The translations under genes were made by a program, and so were the position numbers. Positions 1-7,544 of a stretch of DNA of 44,766 bases are shown here, in pieces. The notes beneath the pieces are model-generated. The model did no database searches. It worked only from the letters and a program-made list of their open reading frames with translations, and was not told the DNA's origin. This DNA is from Thiohalocapsa sp. (lineage in GTDB: Bacteria > Pseudomonadota > Gammaproteobacteria > Chromatiales > Chromatiaceae). The stretch is taken from the NCBI GenBank assembly GCA_028277725.1, contig JANQFX010000029.1:1-44766 (forward strand), given 5' to 3'. The first letter of the stretch is position 1, and each line of letters starts with the position of its first letter.

Positions 1-148
1 CTCCGGTATTGGCGAAGAGGGCGGGGAGCCAATCTACGTGCAAGCTCCGGTGCCAGACCGGGCTTCAGGGTGGAACGGCTTCCCAGGACTCTTCATCAAT
101 TCCGTTTATCTCTCCTCCCTGTCAATCCCTGGGAACAGAACATACAAG

Positions 149-174
149 GGTGGACAAGCGCAGCGCAGTCCACC
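149..174. repeat. REP-like palindrome, copy 1
   Basis: A perfect 7-bp inverted repeat (GGTGGAC at 149-155, GTCCACC at 168-174) encloses a 12-nt loop containing AAGCGCAGCG. A related copy lies about 110 bp downstream and shares CAAGCGCAGCG. The shape resembles dispersed extragenic palindromes. I cannot count genomic copies, so the REP label is inference. Confidence 0.45.
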
Positions 175-261
175 TTCTTCGCGCGCAAACTTCACTGTAA
201 CGACGTACTAGGGCCTGTGACACGACAAGGCCGCCCTGCACCGCCAAACACGCACCATGTC

Positions 262-288
262 GGCTGGAACAAGCGCAGCGGCTCCACC
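262..288. repeat. REP-like palindrome, degenerate copy 2
   Basis: This has the same architecture as the element at 149-174. GGCTGGA on the left and TCCACC on the right flank a centre with the shared CAAGCGCAGCG. The stem is imperfect here. The rest of 1-337 shows no convincing gene; the short ORFs there have no recognisable product. Confidence 0.35.
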
Positions 289-313
289 TCGGGATCAAAA
301 CGCCGCGCCCGGA

Positions 314-343
314 TTAGGCAACAGCCCGCCGAGGCGCTATACT
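314..343 (+). promoter_or_regulatory. Candidate sigma-70 promoter for tRNA-Ser
   Basis: TATACT at 338-343 is a good -10 hexamer. TTAGGC at 314-319 is a weak -35 with an 18-bp spacer. The first tRNA-like sequence begins at 359, about 15 nt after the -10. The promoter would therefore read first through the tRNA 5'-end copy and then into the intact tRNA-Ser. Confidence 0.45.
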
Positions 344-358
344 GTGTGGTTTCGCTTT

Positions 359-376
359 GGAGAGGTGCCGGAGTGG
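359..376 (+). pseudogene. Duplicated 5' end of tRNA-Ser
   Basis: The 18 bases are identical to the first 18 bases of the intact tRNA-Ser at 495-512, and the identity extends three bases upstream (356-376 versus 492-512). After this point the sequence diverges and cannot fold as a tRNA-Ser: there is no matching D arm, long variable arm or T arm. An 8-bp perfect hairpin (390-397 with 403-410) follows. It is best read as a broken or chimeric tRNA copy. Confidence 0.6.
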
Positions 377-494
377 GTGAGCCGGGACCGTCTTGACCTA
401 ACGTCAAGACGCAGCCCGGTGAACGGATTGCCGGGAGCAACCCTGGGTGCGCGCTGGGACGCTCACAGCGACTGACGTCAGGGAAACGTTGTTT

Positions 495-584
<90 letters not shown>

Positions 585-739
585 TATTTCAAAGCAGTGA
601 AACTCAGCTGCACCCCTGCCCGAAATGCCCCATCGCGACTCATCCTTAGACTCACGTCCCCCGCGGCACCACCGAGCCGACCCACGCTACTCCTGATGCT
701 TCTCGAGACGAGGCGCCCATAGCGCTCCGTCCCCTCCCA

Positions 740-1180
740 CTTGCCCATCCAAGCCGCACAGCCGTGCCGCACGTCATGGAAGCGGAAACCCCTAAGCCAC
801 GCCCGGCTGCGGGCATTGCGGAATCCAGTCGTAACGCTGCGCACGAGCTGCCCAGCTGATCCGCAGATCACCCACACAGCCAGGACGGCCGCGGAGATGA
901 GCGCCGACCGCCGCGCCGTCAGCACCGCCCGAGGATTAGCAGCAAGCCCGTGCGCCCCTGCACCCGCTCTGCAAGCGCAGGCCACACCGCCGCATCCAGC
1001 CCAGGCGTCCTCCTCGCCGCTTGGCCTGACCGCGCCAGATTCGCCTGAAGGTCCGCGACGGCGCCGATGAACGCCGCCTTCCCGCCCTCGCCGCCCTCCG
1101 TTACCGGCAACGCCAGAACGCCGCCATCAGCCCTCAAGGCCAGCTCGGCGGCGGCAGGCTGTTCGCTGGACTTGGTCCAA
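740..1180 (-). pseudogene. Decayed region with tyrosine-recombinase-like scrap
   Basis: No intact gene is visible between the tRNA and the CRISPR array (585-1180). On the minus strand, two overlapping frames look like remnants of coding sequence. One, about 919-1180, gives an Ala-rich helical stretch. The other (around 830-985) has a hydrophobic segment with ALISAAVLAVWVICG, followed at 746-830 by FRFHDVRHGCAAWM, which resembles the H-x-x-R box (HDLRHTxASW) of tyrosine recombinases. The catalytic tyrosine region is not recognisable. The frame shift, the abrupt end at the first CRISPR repeat and the tRNA neighbour suggest an old integrative element. The recombinase reading rests on one short motif. 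Confidence 0.3.
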
Positions 1181-2052
1181 CTCATAACCCTTCATAGGGA
1201 TTCGGAACGGCCCAGGGCGTCGGCGTTGTAGAGCTGCGTCAAGCCTCATAACCCCTCATGGAGATTCGGAACTGGGCGATCATGGCTACTTGGCCTCTTT
1301 GTAGAAATCTCATAACCCCTCATGGGGATTCGGAACGAGCAGCAGGGACGGCCCCATGCACTGAGGATAGACCTCATAACCCCTCATGGGGATTCGGAAC
1401 CAGTACCTATGCTGTCGGCGATGTCGTCTCCTACAACCTCATAACCCCTCATGGGGATTCGGAACCGGGCCGACGCGTAGGCTTCGGCCACGGCTTGACT
1501 CAACTCATAACCCCTCATAGGGATTCGGAACCCCGTCCAGTCGTCGGGCAATCGTCGGCATCGGGTTTCTCATAACCCCTCATGGGGATTCGGAACCCAA
1601 CTGTGCGGTTGCGGTGACCGTCGCCGCAGTCGCCTCATAACCCCTCATGGGGATTCGGAACCCGTCCCAGTACGCCCGTTCGGCCTCGCTACGGGCGGCT
1701 CATAACCCCTCATGGGGATTCGGAACCCCGAATTGCTCCGGAACCGCGCTGCCCAGTCGCGCCCCTCATAACCCCTCATGGGGATTCGGAACCGGGCTGT
1801 GGGTGGAGGCGTTCGGCGAAGATTCGGTCTCTCATAACCCCTCATGGGGATTTGGAACCCTCGATGTTGCCGACGTCATCCGACTCGAGCACGCTCTCAT
1901 AACCCCTCATGGGGATTCAGAACACGGTGCGGAGATCGACCCCGCTGACGCACAGGTCGACTCATAACCCCTCATGGGGATTCAGAACGCCAATCCCCCG
2001 ACGCTTGCGGTAAGTATAGCCGATCTCATAACCCCTCATGGGGATTCAGAAC
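1181..2052 (+). CRISPR. CRISPR array, 14 repeats and 13 spacers (subtype I-D locus)
   Basis: The 28-bp repeat reads on the plus strand as CTCATAA, then a CCCC-TCAT-GGGG stem-loop, then ATTCGGAAC. Repeats start at 1181, 1245, 1309, 1373, 1438, 1504, 1569, 1634, 1699, 1765, 1831, 1896, 1961 and 2025. Spacers are 36-38 nt and all different. Repeats 1, 2, 6 and 11 carry private changes, and the last three share ATTCAGAAC. Cleavage by Cas6 at the 3' foot of the stem would leave an 8-nt handle TTCGGAAC, similar to the common ATTGAAAC type, which favours plus-strand crRNAs. The cas2-proximal geometry would favour the opposite, so orientation is not settled. The repeat length, spacer length and adjoining genes fit one functional locus. 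Confidence 0.97.
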
Positions 2053-2174
2053 CCTCGTTGTTGAGCGCCTCGACGCATCCTGAGTCTAGACGAAGCAGGG
2101 CGTGCTAGCAGATGCATCAAGCTTGTGGAGCGTCTGAGAGGGTACTTCGAAACTTCAGCGGCGGTCGAAGTCAG
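2053..2174. other. Array-cas2 spacer: leader or trailer
   Basis: The 122 bp lie between the last repeat and the cas2 stop codon. There is no further repeat and no gene. The stretch is not notably AT-rich. If crRNAs are made from the minus strand this would be the leader; if from the plus strand it is the trailer end. The other flank (before 1181) looks like decayed coding sequence and also lacks an obvious AT-rich leader. Confidence 0.4.
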
Positions 2175-2477
2175 TCACAGGACGTCGAAGTCCGAGCTGT
2201 GGCGGTTGTCTTCTTCGCGCTTGACCTCGCCTTTGCCAGATCCGTCCTTGACCAAGTGGACCACATGGACATTGCGTCGGTTGGCGGCGGTGATCTCGGT
2301 GAGACGGTCCTCCGGAATCATCGCCTGACTGAGCTCGCGCCGCAACCTGACGGCGTCTGCTTCCGTGATGTCACCGGTGAAGACCGAGTATTGCTCATGG
2401 TTCAGGTAACGGCGCAGTAGCTTACGAAATATGCTCGTGCGTGTTGCCTCGACATCATAGGTTATCAACATGAACAT
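2175..2477 (-). CDS. cas2: CRISPR-associated endoribonuclease-fold protein Cas2
   Basis: This 100-aa protein begins MFMLITYDVEAT, the usual beta-strand plus conserved Asp (D8) of Cas2, and has a ferredoxin-like length. It follows cas1 with a 2-nt gap and is the last gene of the cas operon, next to the array. With Cas1 it forms the integrase complex that inserts new spacers. The C-terminus is charged (KGEVKREEDNRHSSDFDVL) and may be a flexible tail. Identification is firm from sequence and context. Confidence 0.95.
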   Translation of the reverse strand: MFMLITYDVEATRTSIFRKLLRRYLNHEQYSVFTGDITEADAVRLRRELSQAMIPEDRLTEITAANRRNVHVVHLVKDGSGKGEVKREEDNRHSSDFDVL

Positions 2478-2479
2478 TG

Positions 2480-3448
2480 TTAGACCTTGCGGGTGAAGGC
2501 TGCGTATTCTTCAACTTCGAGTACGTGTCGCTCGATGCCCAGCGCTTCGCGGTAGATCCATTCGCGATAGGTCCGATCGGCGTAGACCTCTTCCAGACGC
2601 TGTGCGAATTGCTCAGACACATGTCTTCGCCCCGTCTCCGTCAACAGACAGACGCCCTCTTGTCGTTCGAACCAGCTCTCAGCCAGCATCCGCCTGCGGG
2701 CCATCCGGAAGATGAGCATGTCGACCACGACCGGTTTGAACGGTTCACACAAATCCAACCCCAAGGATGCGCGACCACGGCCCGGCGCATGCAGGACACT
2801 GAAAGTCTGCTCCAAATGGGTCTTACTGGACTCATGTCGAACGACGGCGTAGGCCAACTGGTTCAAGAAGGAGATCAGGCAGTTCACTGGATTATTCGGC
2901 GGCCGCCTGACTCTGGGCGTGAAATCGAGCGCGGCATCGATGTGCTTCCACCCGCTGTAGTACCACTCGTGCAGGTTGCCTTCGACGCCCATCAAGACCT
3001 CGCTGGACTCCGCGGTTCCGATCTTCGGCATGAGTCTTCGCATGCCGTTGATCACGGCATCCAGCTCCTTGGTGCCTCGATAGTGGTAGTAGCGTAGATT
3101 CGCAAGCATATTGTGTGCGGCGCCGCGAACGACCTCCCTGGCCACGGCCATCCGACGCTTGTCGTTGAGGAGCAACTCCGCCTGCTTGAGCTTCACCAAG
3201 CCAGCGGGATTGCGTTCGATGGGTTCGAAGGCGCCTTTACAGTAGCCGTAGTAGTCGAAGACCGACACTCGCACGCCGTGCTTGCCGCAGAGCGTCAAGA
3301 GTCGGCTGTTCAGACGCGCTTCGCCGAGAAGCACGAGATGACTGATGGACTCAATCGGCAGGGAACGAGTACGTTCATCGATGGTGATCGATAGCGTGTT
3401 CTCGCGCTGCTTCAGCCGCGCATCGCGGGTAATGAACAGGGTTTCCAT
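2480..3448 (-). CDS. cas1: CRISPR-associated integrase Cas1
   Basis: The protein has 322 aa. The expected catalytic residues are visible: E156 in LMGVEGNLHEW, H220 in SVLHAPGRGRASLGLD and E235 in LDLCEPFKPV. The N-terminal beta domain starts METLFITRDARLKQRENTL, and the helical domain includes NPVNCLISF. Its ATG overlaps the cas4 stop by one base (TAATG), so the two are translationally coupled. It catalyses spacer integration together with Cas2. Length and motifs are normal, with no sign of damage. Adaptation therefore looks intact even though the downstream interference helicase does not. Confidence 0.97.
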   Translation of the reverse strand: METLFITRDARLKQRENTLSITIDERTRSLPIESISHLVLLGEARLNSRLLTLCGKHGVRVSVFDYYGYCKGAFEPIERNPAGLVKLKQAELLLNDKRRMAVAREVVRGAAHNMLANLRYYHYRGTKELDAVINGMRRLMPKIGTAESSEVLMGVEGNLHEWYYSGWKHIDAALDFTPRVRRPPNNPVNCLISFLNQLAYAVVRHESSKTHLEQTFSVLHAPGRGRASLGLDLCEPFKPVVVDMLIFRMARRRMLAESWFERQEGVCLLTETGRRHVSEQFAQRLEEVYADRTYREWIYREALGIERHVLEVEEYAAFTRKV

Positions 3449-3996
3449 TAGTCGTTTCCGCAGAAGGCGGCCAACGAGCAGCTCGTGCAGAGCCCGATGC
3501 GCGGCGCATCAGGTATGCGATCACTCTCGAACAGCCGTTCGAGCCGGAGGCTGTCGTCCCAGAGACCCGACAGCAGTTCGTCCCCAAGCTCAACTTGGCG
3601 CCAGCGCCGATTGGTGAGTACCTGGACCCGGCCGGTCCAAGCGCGCCCGGTCGCGATAGAGAGCATCAGTGCATAGAAGCCGATCTGGCGATCCACCGCC
3701 CCCGACGCGCCGCCGGTCCCTTTGTTCTCGAACACGATGGCTTGATCCCAGTCGACCCGATCAGGCGCCAGGCCGAACAGGCCGACCGTGGAGCGATCCC
3801 GCTGGTAGTGCGTCGCCTGATGCGCAGCCCCGGTCGCGACACGGCTGTTCCACTGCGCGAAGTTGACGCGGTGCAGGTACATCCAGGCTCTGCGCTCGCA
3901 CAGGTTGACGTGCTGGAAGTGCAACCCGTGCAGTTCGAGACGGTCCACCCGCTCAAAGAATGCAGCTGACCGATTCCACTGGAATTTCTGGGTCAT
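3448..3996 (-). CDS. cas4: CRISPR-associated exonuclease Cas4
   Basis: This 182-aa Cas4 has the four-cysteine iron-sulfur signature: a first Cys in VNLCERRAWMYLH and three at the C-terminus in LCTSCSLAAFC. The RecB-like nuclease motif lies between (FENKGTG and QIGFYALML). Cas4 trims prespacers and helps select PAM-flanked DNA for Cas1-Cas2. The ATG used here overlaps the end of the cas3' frame by 44 nt. A GTG at 3948 (VDRLELHGLHF) would remove that overlap and gives the short N-terminus usual for Cas4, so the start is uncertain. Confidence 0.93.
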   Translation of the reverse strand: MTQKFQWNRSAAFFERVDRLELHGLHFQHVNLCERRAWMYLHRVNFAQWNSRVATGAAHQATHYQRDRSTVGLFGLAPDRVDWDQAIVFENKGTGGASGAVDRQIGFYALMLSIATGRAWTGRVQVLTNRRWRQVELGDELLSGLWDDSLRLERLFESDRIPDAPRIGLCTSCSLAAFCGND

Positions 3997-5923
3997 GTCC
4001 TGGTACCAGGCCGGTCAGTTGCACAAGCTTCTTGGCGGACTCGAAGGCCTTGGGCTCGTCGTCCCACTCGATTCGGTATTGGTCGACCTCAGCAAGCAAC
4101 CCACACCAGGCCGACACCAAGCCTTTCACGGGCAGTAGGCGCGTCTCGGCGGTATGCGGGAAGTAGCAGACCCAGGTGCGTTCGGCAGAGTGGTCCTTCT
4201 CCTCGCGCCAGTAGTCCTCGAAGTTGCCAATAATGTGGATTTCGTCGCCGTCGTCGCCGAAACGATCAAGGATGGTCGTCTCCCGCCGCAGCCAGACCCG
4301 ACCGAACTCGAACGCCTCGCCGCGCTCGTTCACCACCCGCACCCGCGGCTCGATGGAACGCAGATCGAAGACCTGCTCACGAAACAGCTTGAGCCAGCGC
4401 TCGACGTGCTCCTTGCAGCCTGGCTGCGCTTCCAACCGGCGCACTTTCTGTTCCAGCCGATACAGCGTCCTGCAAGCGTTCGGGCGATGCTCGAACAGGT
4501 GCGCGCTTTGGTGCTTCTTGTAGCTCGGATGCGCCATCAGCGCGTTCCAGTAAAGCCCTGCGCAGTAGCCGGCGCGCTTGGAGAGCTGTCCGAAGGTGCC
4601 CGGCGAGAGCGGTCCGCTCCCACTGGCCCGGGCAGCCCGACTCAACACGTCCGTCAGTTCCTCAATGCCGACCCGCTCGCCGGCATGCTCCTCGATGAAG
4701 GCCCTCACCTTCCGGAGCCAGCCGGCACGCATCTGCTTGTCGCTGTCCAGGCGCAGCATGACCCGACCGTCTTCGCCACGCCGTGCCGCTCAGCCATAAC
4801 GCTGCAGGAGGTTCATCGGCTCGAGGCCGGGCTCCATGAGCATGAAGTTCGCACGGCGGAAGGTGACGCCCATCTCCACGCTAGCGGTGGCCAGGATGAG
4901 CCCGAAGTTGTGCGGATTCTGCTTGCGCCCGAAGGCGAGTCCGGCATCGGTTAAACCACGGGCGACGCTGTCGCGGATGCTGTTGATCACCAAGACCCGC
5001 GAAAGATCGATGCCGCCGGCAGCCAGCTTGCGCACGAGCGCGGTCAACTCGCGTTCCAGATTGGCCACAGAATCGAAGATCGCCACCACCTGCCGCCCCC
5101 GCTGGAGTTCTGCGGCAATCGCGGGGAGATGTTTCAGCATCAGCGCCGACAGAGTCGGCTCGTCCTCCAACGAGAGCGCGACGTCGCCGTGCAGCGGGCG
5201 GCCATCGACCACCAGTTCCTCTTGCAGCACCGACACCTGATTTTCGGGCACGCTAATCTGCTTGAAAGACTCTGATAGATCCAACGGCGTCGCGGACAGA
5301 AAGCTCAGCTTGGCGCCTCCGTAGCCGCGAACCCCATCGTCTCGCTCCACCGTCAGCAGCCGAGCGAACACCGCCGCGAGGCCGAAGCCCCGCTCCTCAA
5401 TGGTGTGGAATTCGTCGAAGACGATGTGATCGAAGTCGTTCAGCAGGTCGAAGACACCGACCCCATCGCTCCCGGCCTGCACGCGGCGCCGGATCAACAG
5501 CCCGCTCACCACCTCTGGCACGGCGATGATCATCTCGCCATGTCCGGCATGAGGCGTGAGCTCCTGCATCTGACGCAACCGATGGCCGCTGATGTTGATG
5601 ACGCCGGCCTCGCGCAAGGCAAGGGTCTGGTCCGAACTCCACAGTGCGACGGCACGCGCGGCACGCGGCTGCGGCCAACCGGCCTCGATCAGCTCCTGCA
5701 CCAGCGCGCCGGCCAGGTTCTGAGCCAGACGCCGGGTCGGCACGATGAACAGGATGCGCGCATCCTGGTCCAGCAGAGCCCGCTGGAAGGCGTAGCTCTT
5801 GCCGGCCCCGGTCGGTGCATCGGCCACCCGGATGGGATGCTCGTCGCGCAGCAGCGCATGCTGCAGCGGTGAGAGACCGTCCGGACCTTCAGCCACACAA
5901 TGGCGGGCGATGGTCAGTTCCAT
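3953..5923 (-). pseudogene. cas3': Cas3' helicase with in-frame TGA in motif VI
   Basis: This is the separate Cas3' DNA helicase of subtype I-D, which in this subtype works with the HD nuclease carried by Cas10d. The frame is 656 codons. Visible are the Walker A motif PTGAGKS (37-43), the DEFH box (170-173), the SAT motif (210-212) and motif V TASVEMG. Motif VI reads QRYG, then TGA, then AARRGEDGRV. The TGA is at 4790-4792 on the minus strand and replaces what should be Arg (CGA), the arginine that contacts ATP in SF2 helicases. The frame continues without shift for another 278 codons of Cas3-like sequence, so a single C-to-T change explains it. A protein ending at residue 377 would lack motif VI and the C-terminal domain. 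The alternatives are a sequencing error or stop readthrough. The csc1 gene overlaps its start by 10 nt. Confidence 0.88.
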
Positions 5924-6543
5924 TTGTTCACCTCATCCGCCGCCTTCTTCAGTGGCATTGGTGCGGTCAATTGCAGCCCGTAGAGCAGGAAGCGTTCGAC
6001 GGCCAATTCCTGCTCGAACAGCATCGCCGTGGCGGCGTTCAGCCGAACCCCATCGACCGTGCGATCGCGCTCCAGCTTGATCATGCCGTTGCGGTGCAGA
6101 CCGACGCGGATCACGATCTCATCGGCGCCAACGGCCTCGAACGGGTCTGGGCCGAACAGCGCGCCGCGGAATTCCACCGCCGGCGGCACCTCTTGGATGC
6201 TCCAGAACTGCTTCAGGTTGCCCTTGCTCACCACATTCCGGAGTTTCTTCTGAAAACCGCCCTCCTCCTCCAGATTCAACCGCCGGGCGATGGGCGGCAG
6301 CAGCCGCGGCTGCTGGGTGGTAAGCACCGAGGCACGCCAGGGCATCGCCGACCAGTCGCGCTTGTAGTCCTTCGGTGGCAGGGCGCACCAGGCGCGGGCG
6401 TAGCCGAAAGCGTTGGCCAGGCCGAAGCACAGCGCGTTGTCGCTGATCAGCTCCGGCAGGGTCGCGGTGCCGCCCTGCACCGCCAGAGAGTGGTAGGCGA
6501 AAGGCGTCAGCGTCGTAGCCTTGAGCCCAATGACGGCGGTCAT
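5914..6543 (-). CDS. csc1: Type I-D Cascade subunit Csc1 (Cas5d)
   Basis: This 209-aa protein occupies the csc1 position directly after csc2, with an ATGA overlap, and resembles the Cas5-like Csc1 family (MTAVIGLKATTLTPFAYHSL start; DNALCFGLANAFGYA segment). In the I-D effector it caps the 5' handle of the crRNA and contacts Cas10d. Its length and its place between csc2 and cas3' match the canonical subtype I-D order. There are no internal defects. Family assignment rests on order plus general resemblance rather than catalytic residues, as Csc1 is not an enzyme. Confidence 0.88.
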   Translation of the reverse strand: MTAVIGLKATTLTPFAYHSLAVQGGTATLPELISDNALCFGLANAFGYARAWCALPPKDYKRDWSAMPWRASVLTTQQPRLLPPIARRLNLEEEGGFQKKLRNVVSKGNLKQFWSIQEVPPAVEFRGALFGPDPFEAVGADEIVIRVGLHRNGMIKLERDRTVDGVRLNAATAMLFEQELAVERFLLYGLQLTAPMPLKKAADEVNKWN

Positions 6544-7532
6544 TTCTTGCCGCTCTCGAACCAGCCGTCGAACAGTTTGACCATCGCCTTCGCGGCGCCC
6601 TGGTACTGCTGTTCCAGCGCCCCACCGGGCGCGTTGAAGCCCTCGATCAGGTCATCCACCCAGGCCTGCACATCAGCGCCTGGAATGACGGTTGCATGCT
6701 TGGGTGCGAGCACGCCATCCAGGGCGGCCTTCGCCTGTTCCACGTCCATCGCGTCGTTGCCGCCGACCGTCTTCAGCAGCTCGTAGGGCGAGGTCTCCGC
6801 CTTCTCGAACTTGTCCGCGTAGAGGCCGACAAAGTGGGTGCGCACGTTGATGCCGGTGACCGAGGTCTGCCCGCCGTAGCTGCCGGCGAGCCCCACCGAC
6901 AACAGCAGGTGCTTGAGGCCGATGGGCGGCAGCAGCTTGCCGCGCGTGGAGAGCACCTGCACCAACAGCGCACCGGGGGTGACGAAGTGGCGGCTGAACA
7001 GGTTGTCGGTGTTCGTCTTCTTCTCGGCGTCCCAGAGTGTGCCGTCCTCGAACCCACGATTGTGGAAGCTCTCGCCCACGACGTGGTACTTCGGCCGGAG
7101 GCTGAGCGCATCGGAATAGTTCACGGCGGCGCGCACCGGCAGCACCTTGCTGTCGTGGTTCGCGGAGTCGCCGAACACCAGCGTATTCAGGTCGAAGGAC
7201 TCCGACGCCTTCGACCCCTTCGGAATGGCTGTCCGGTTCTGGGGATAGCGGCCGCCGGCGTTCATCGCACGGAGGATCTGCAGGCCGCGGCCGCGCTCCG
7301 GGTACTTGAACTTGTTCGGAATGGCACGGACCCAGGTGTCGTCGTGAAACTCGATGTCCGTAATCTCCTGCTCCGCGTTGCGGATCACCAGCGGCGCGAT
7401 GGCCTCGCGCAGCAGCACCACCGAGACACAGCCGAGGTTCTTGCGCTTCGGATGCAGATAGCTGTCCTTGTCGCCCTGGCTCTCTTCGAGGAGTTGATCC
7501 AGTTGGGGCAGATAGTCGTTCAGGCGTTCCAT
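6540..7532 (-). CDS. csc2: Type I-D Cascade backbone subunit Csc2 (Cas7d)
   Basis: This 330-aa Cas7-family backbone protein of subtype I-D polymerises along the crRNA. Characteristic segments are the N-terminal region with VSVVLLREAIAPLVIRNAE, the central FSRHFVTPGALLVQVLSTRG and the glycine-rich GLAGSYGGQTSVTGINVRTHFVG. The C-terminus is helical and charged. It lies 12 nt after the cas10d stop and overlaps csc1 by four bases, so it belongs to the operon. The gene appears intact. Confidence 0.93.
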   Translation of the reverse strand: MERLNDYLPQLDQLLEESQGDKDSYLHPKRKNLGCVSVVLLREAIAPLVIRNAEQEITDIEFHDDTWVRAIPNKFKYPERGRGLQILRAMNAGGRYPQNRTAIPKGSKASESFDLNTLVFGDSANHDSKVLPVRAAVNYSDALSLRPKYHVVGESFHNRGFEDGTLWDAEKKTNTDNLFSRHFVTPGALLVQVLSTRGKLLPPIGLKHLLLSVGLAGSYGGQTSVTGINVRTHFVGLYADKFEKAETSPYELLKTVGGNDAMDVEQAKAALDGVLAPKHATVIPGADVQAWVDDLIEGFNAPGGALEQQYQGAAKAMVKLFDGWFESGKK

Positions 7533-7544
7533 GGTCGGCTCCAG

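Noticed and set aside
1258..1967. ORFs with repeated NPSWGFGT or ITPHGDSE units
   Set aside because: They are translations of the CRISPR repeats, not a repeat protein.
3953..4759. Separate 268-aa cas gene after cas3'
   Set aside because: It is in the same frame as cas3' and starts with the remainder of helicase motif VI, so it is the C-terminal half of one broken gene.
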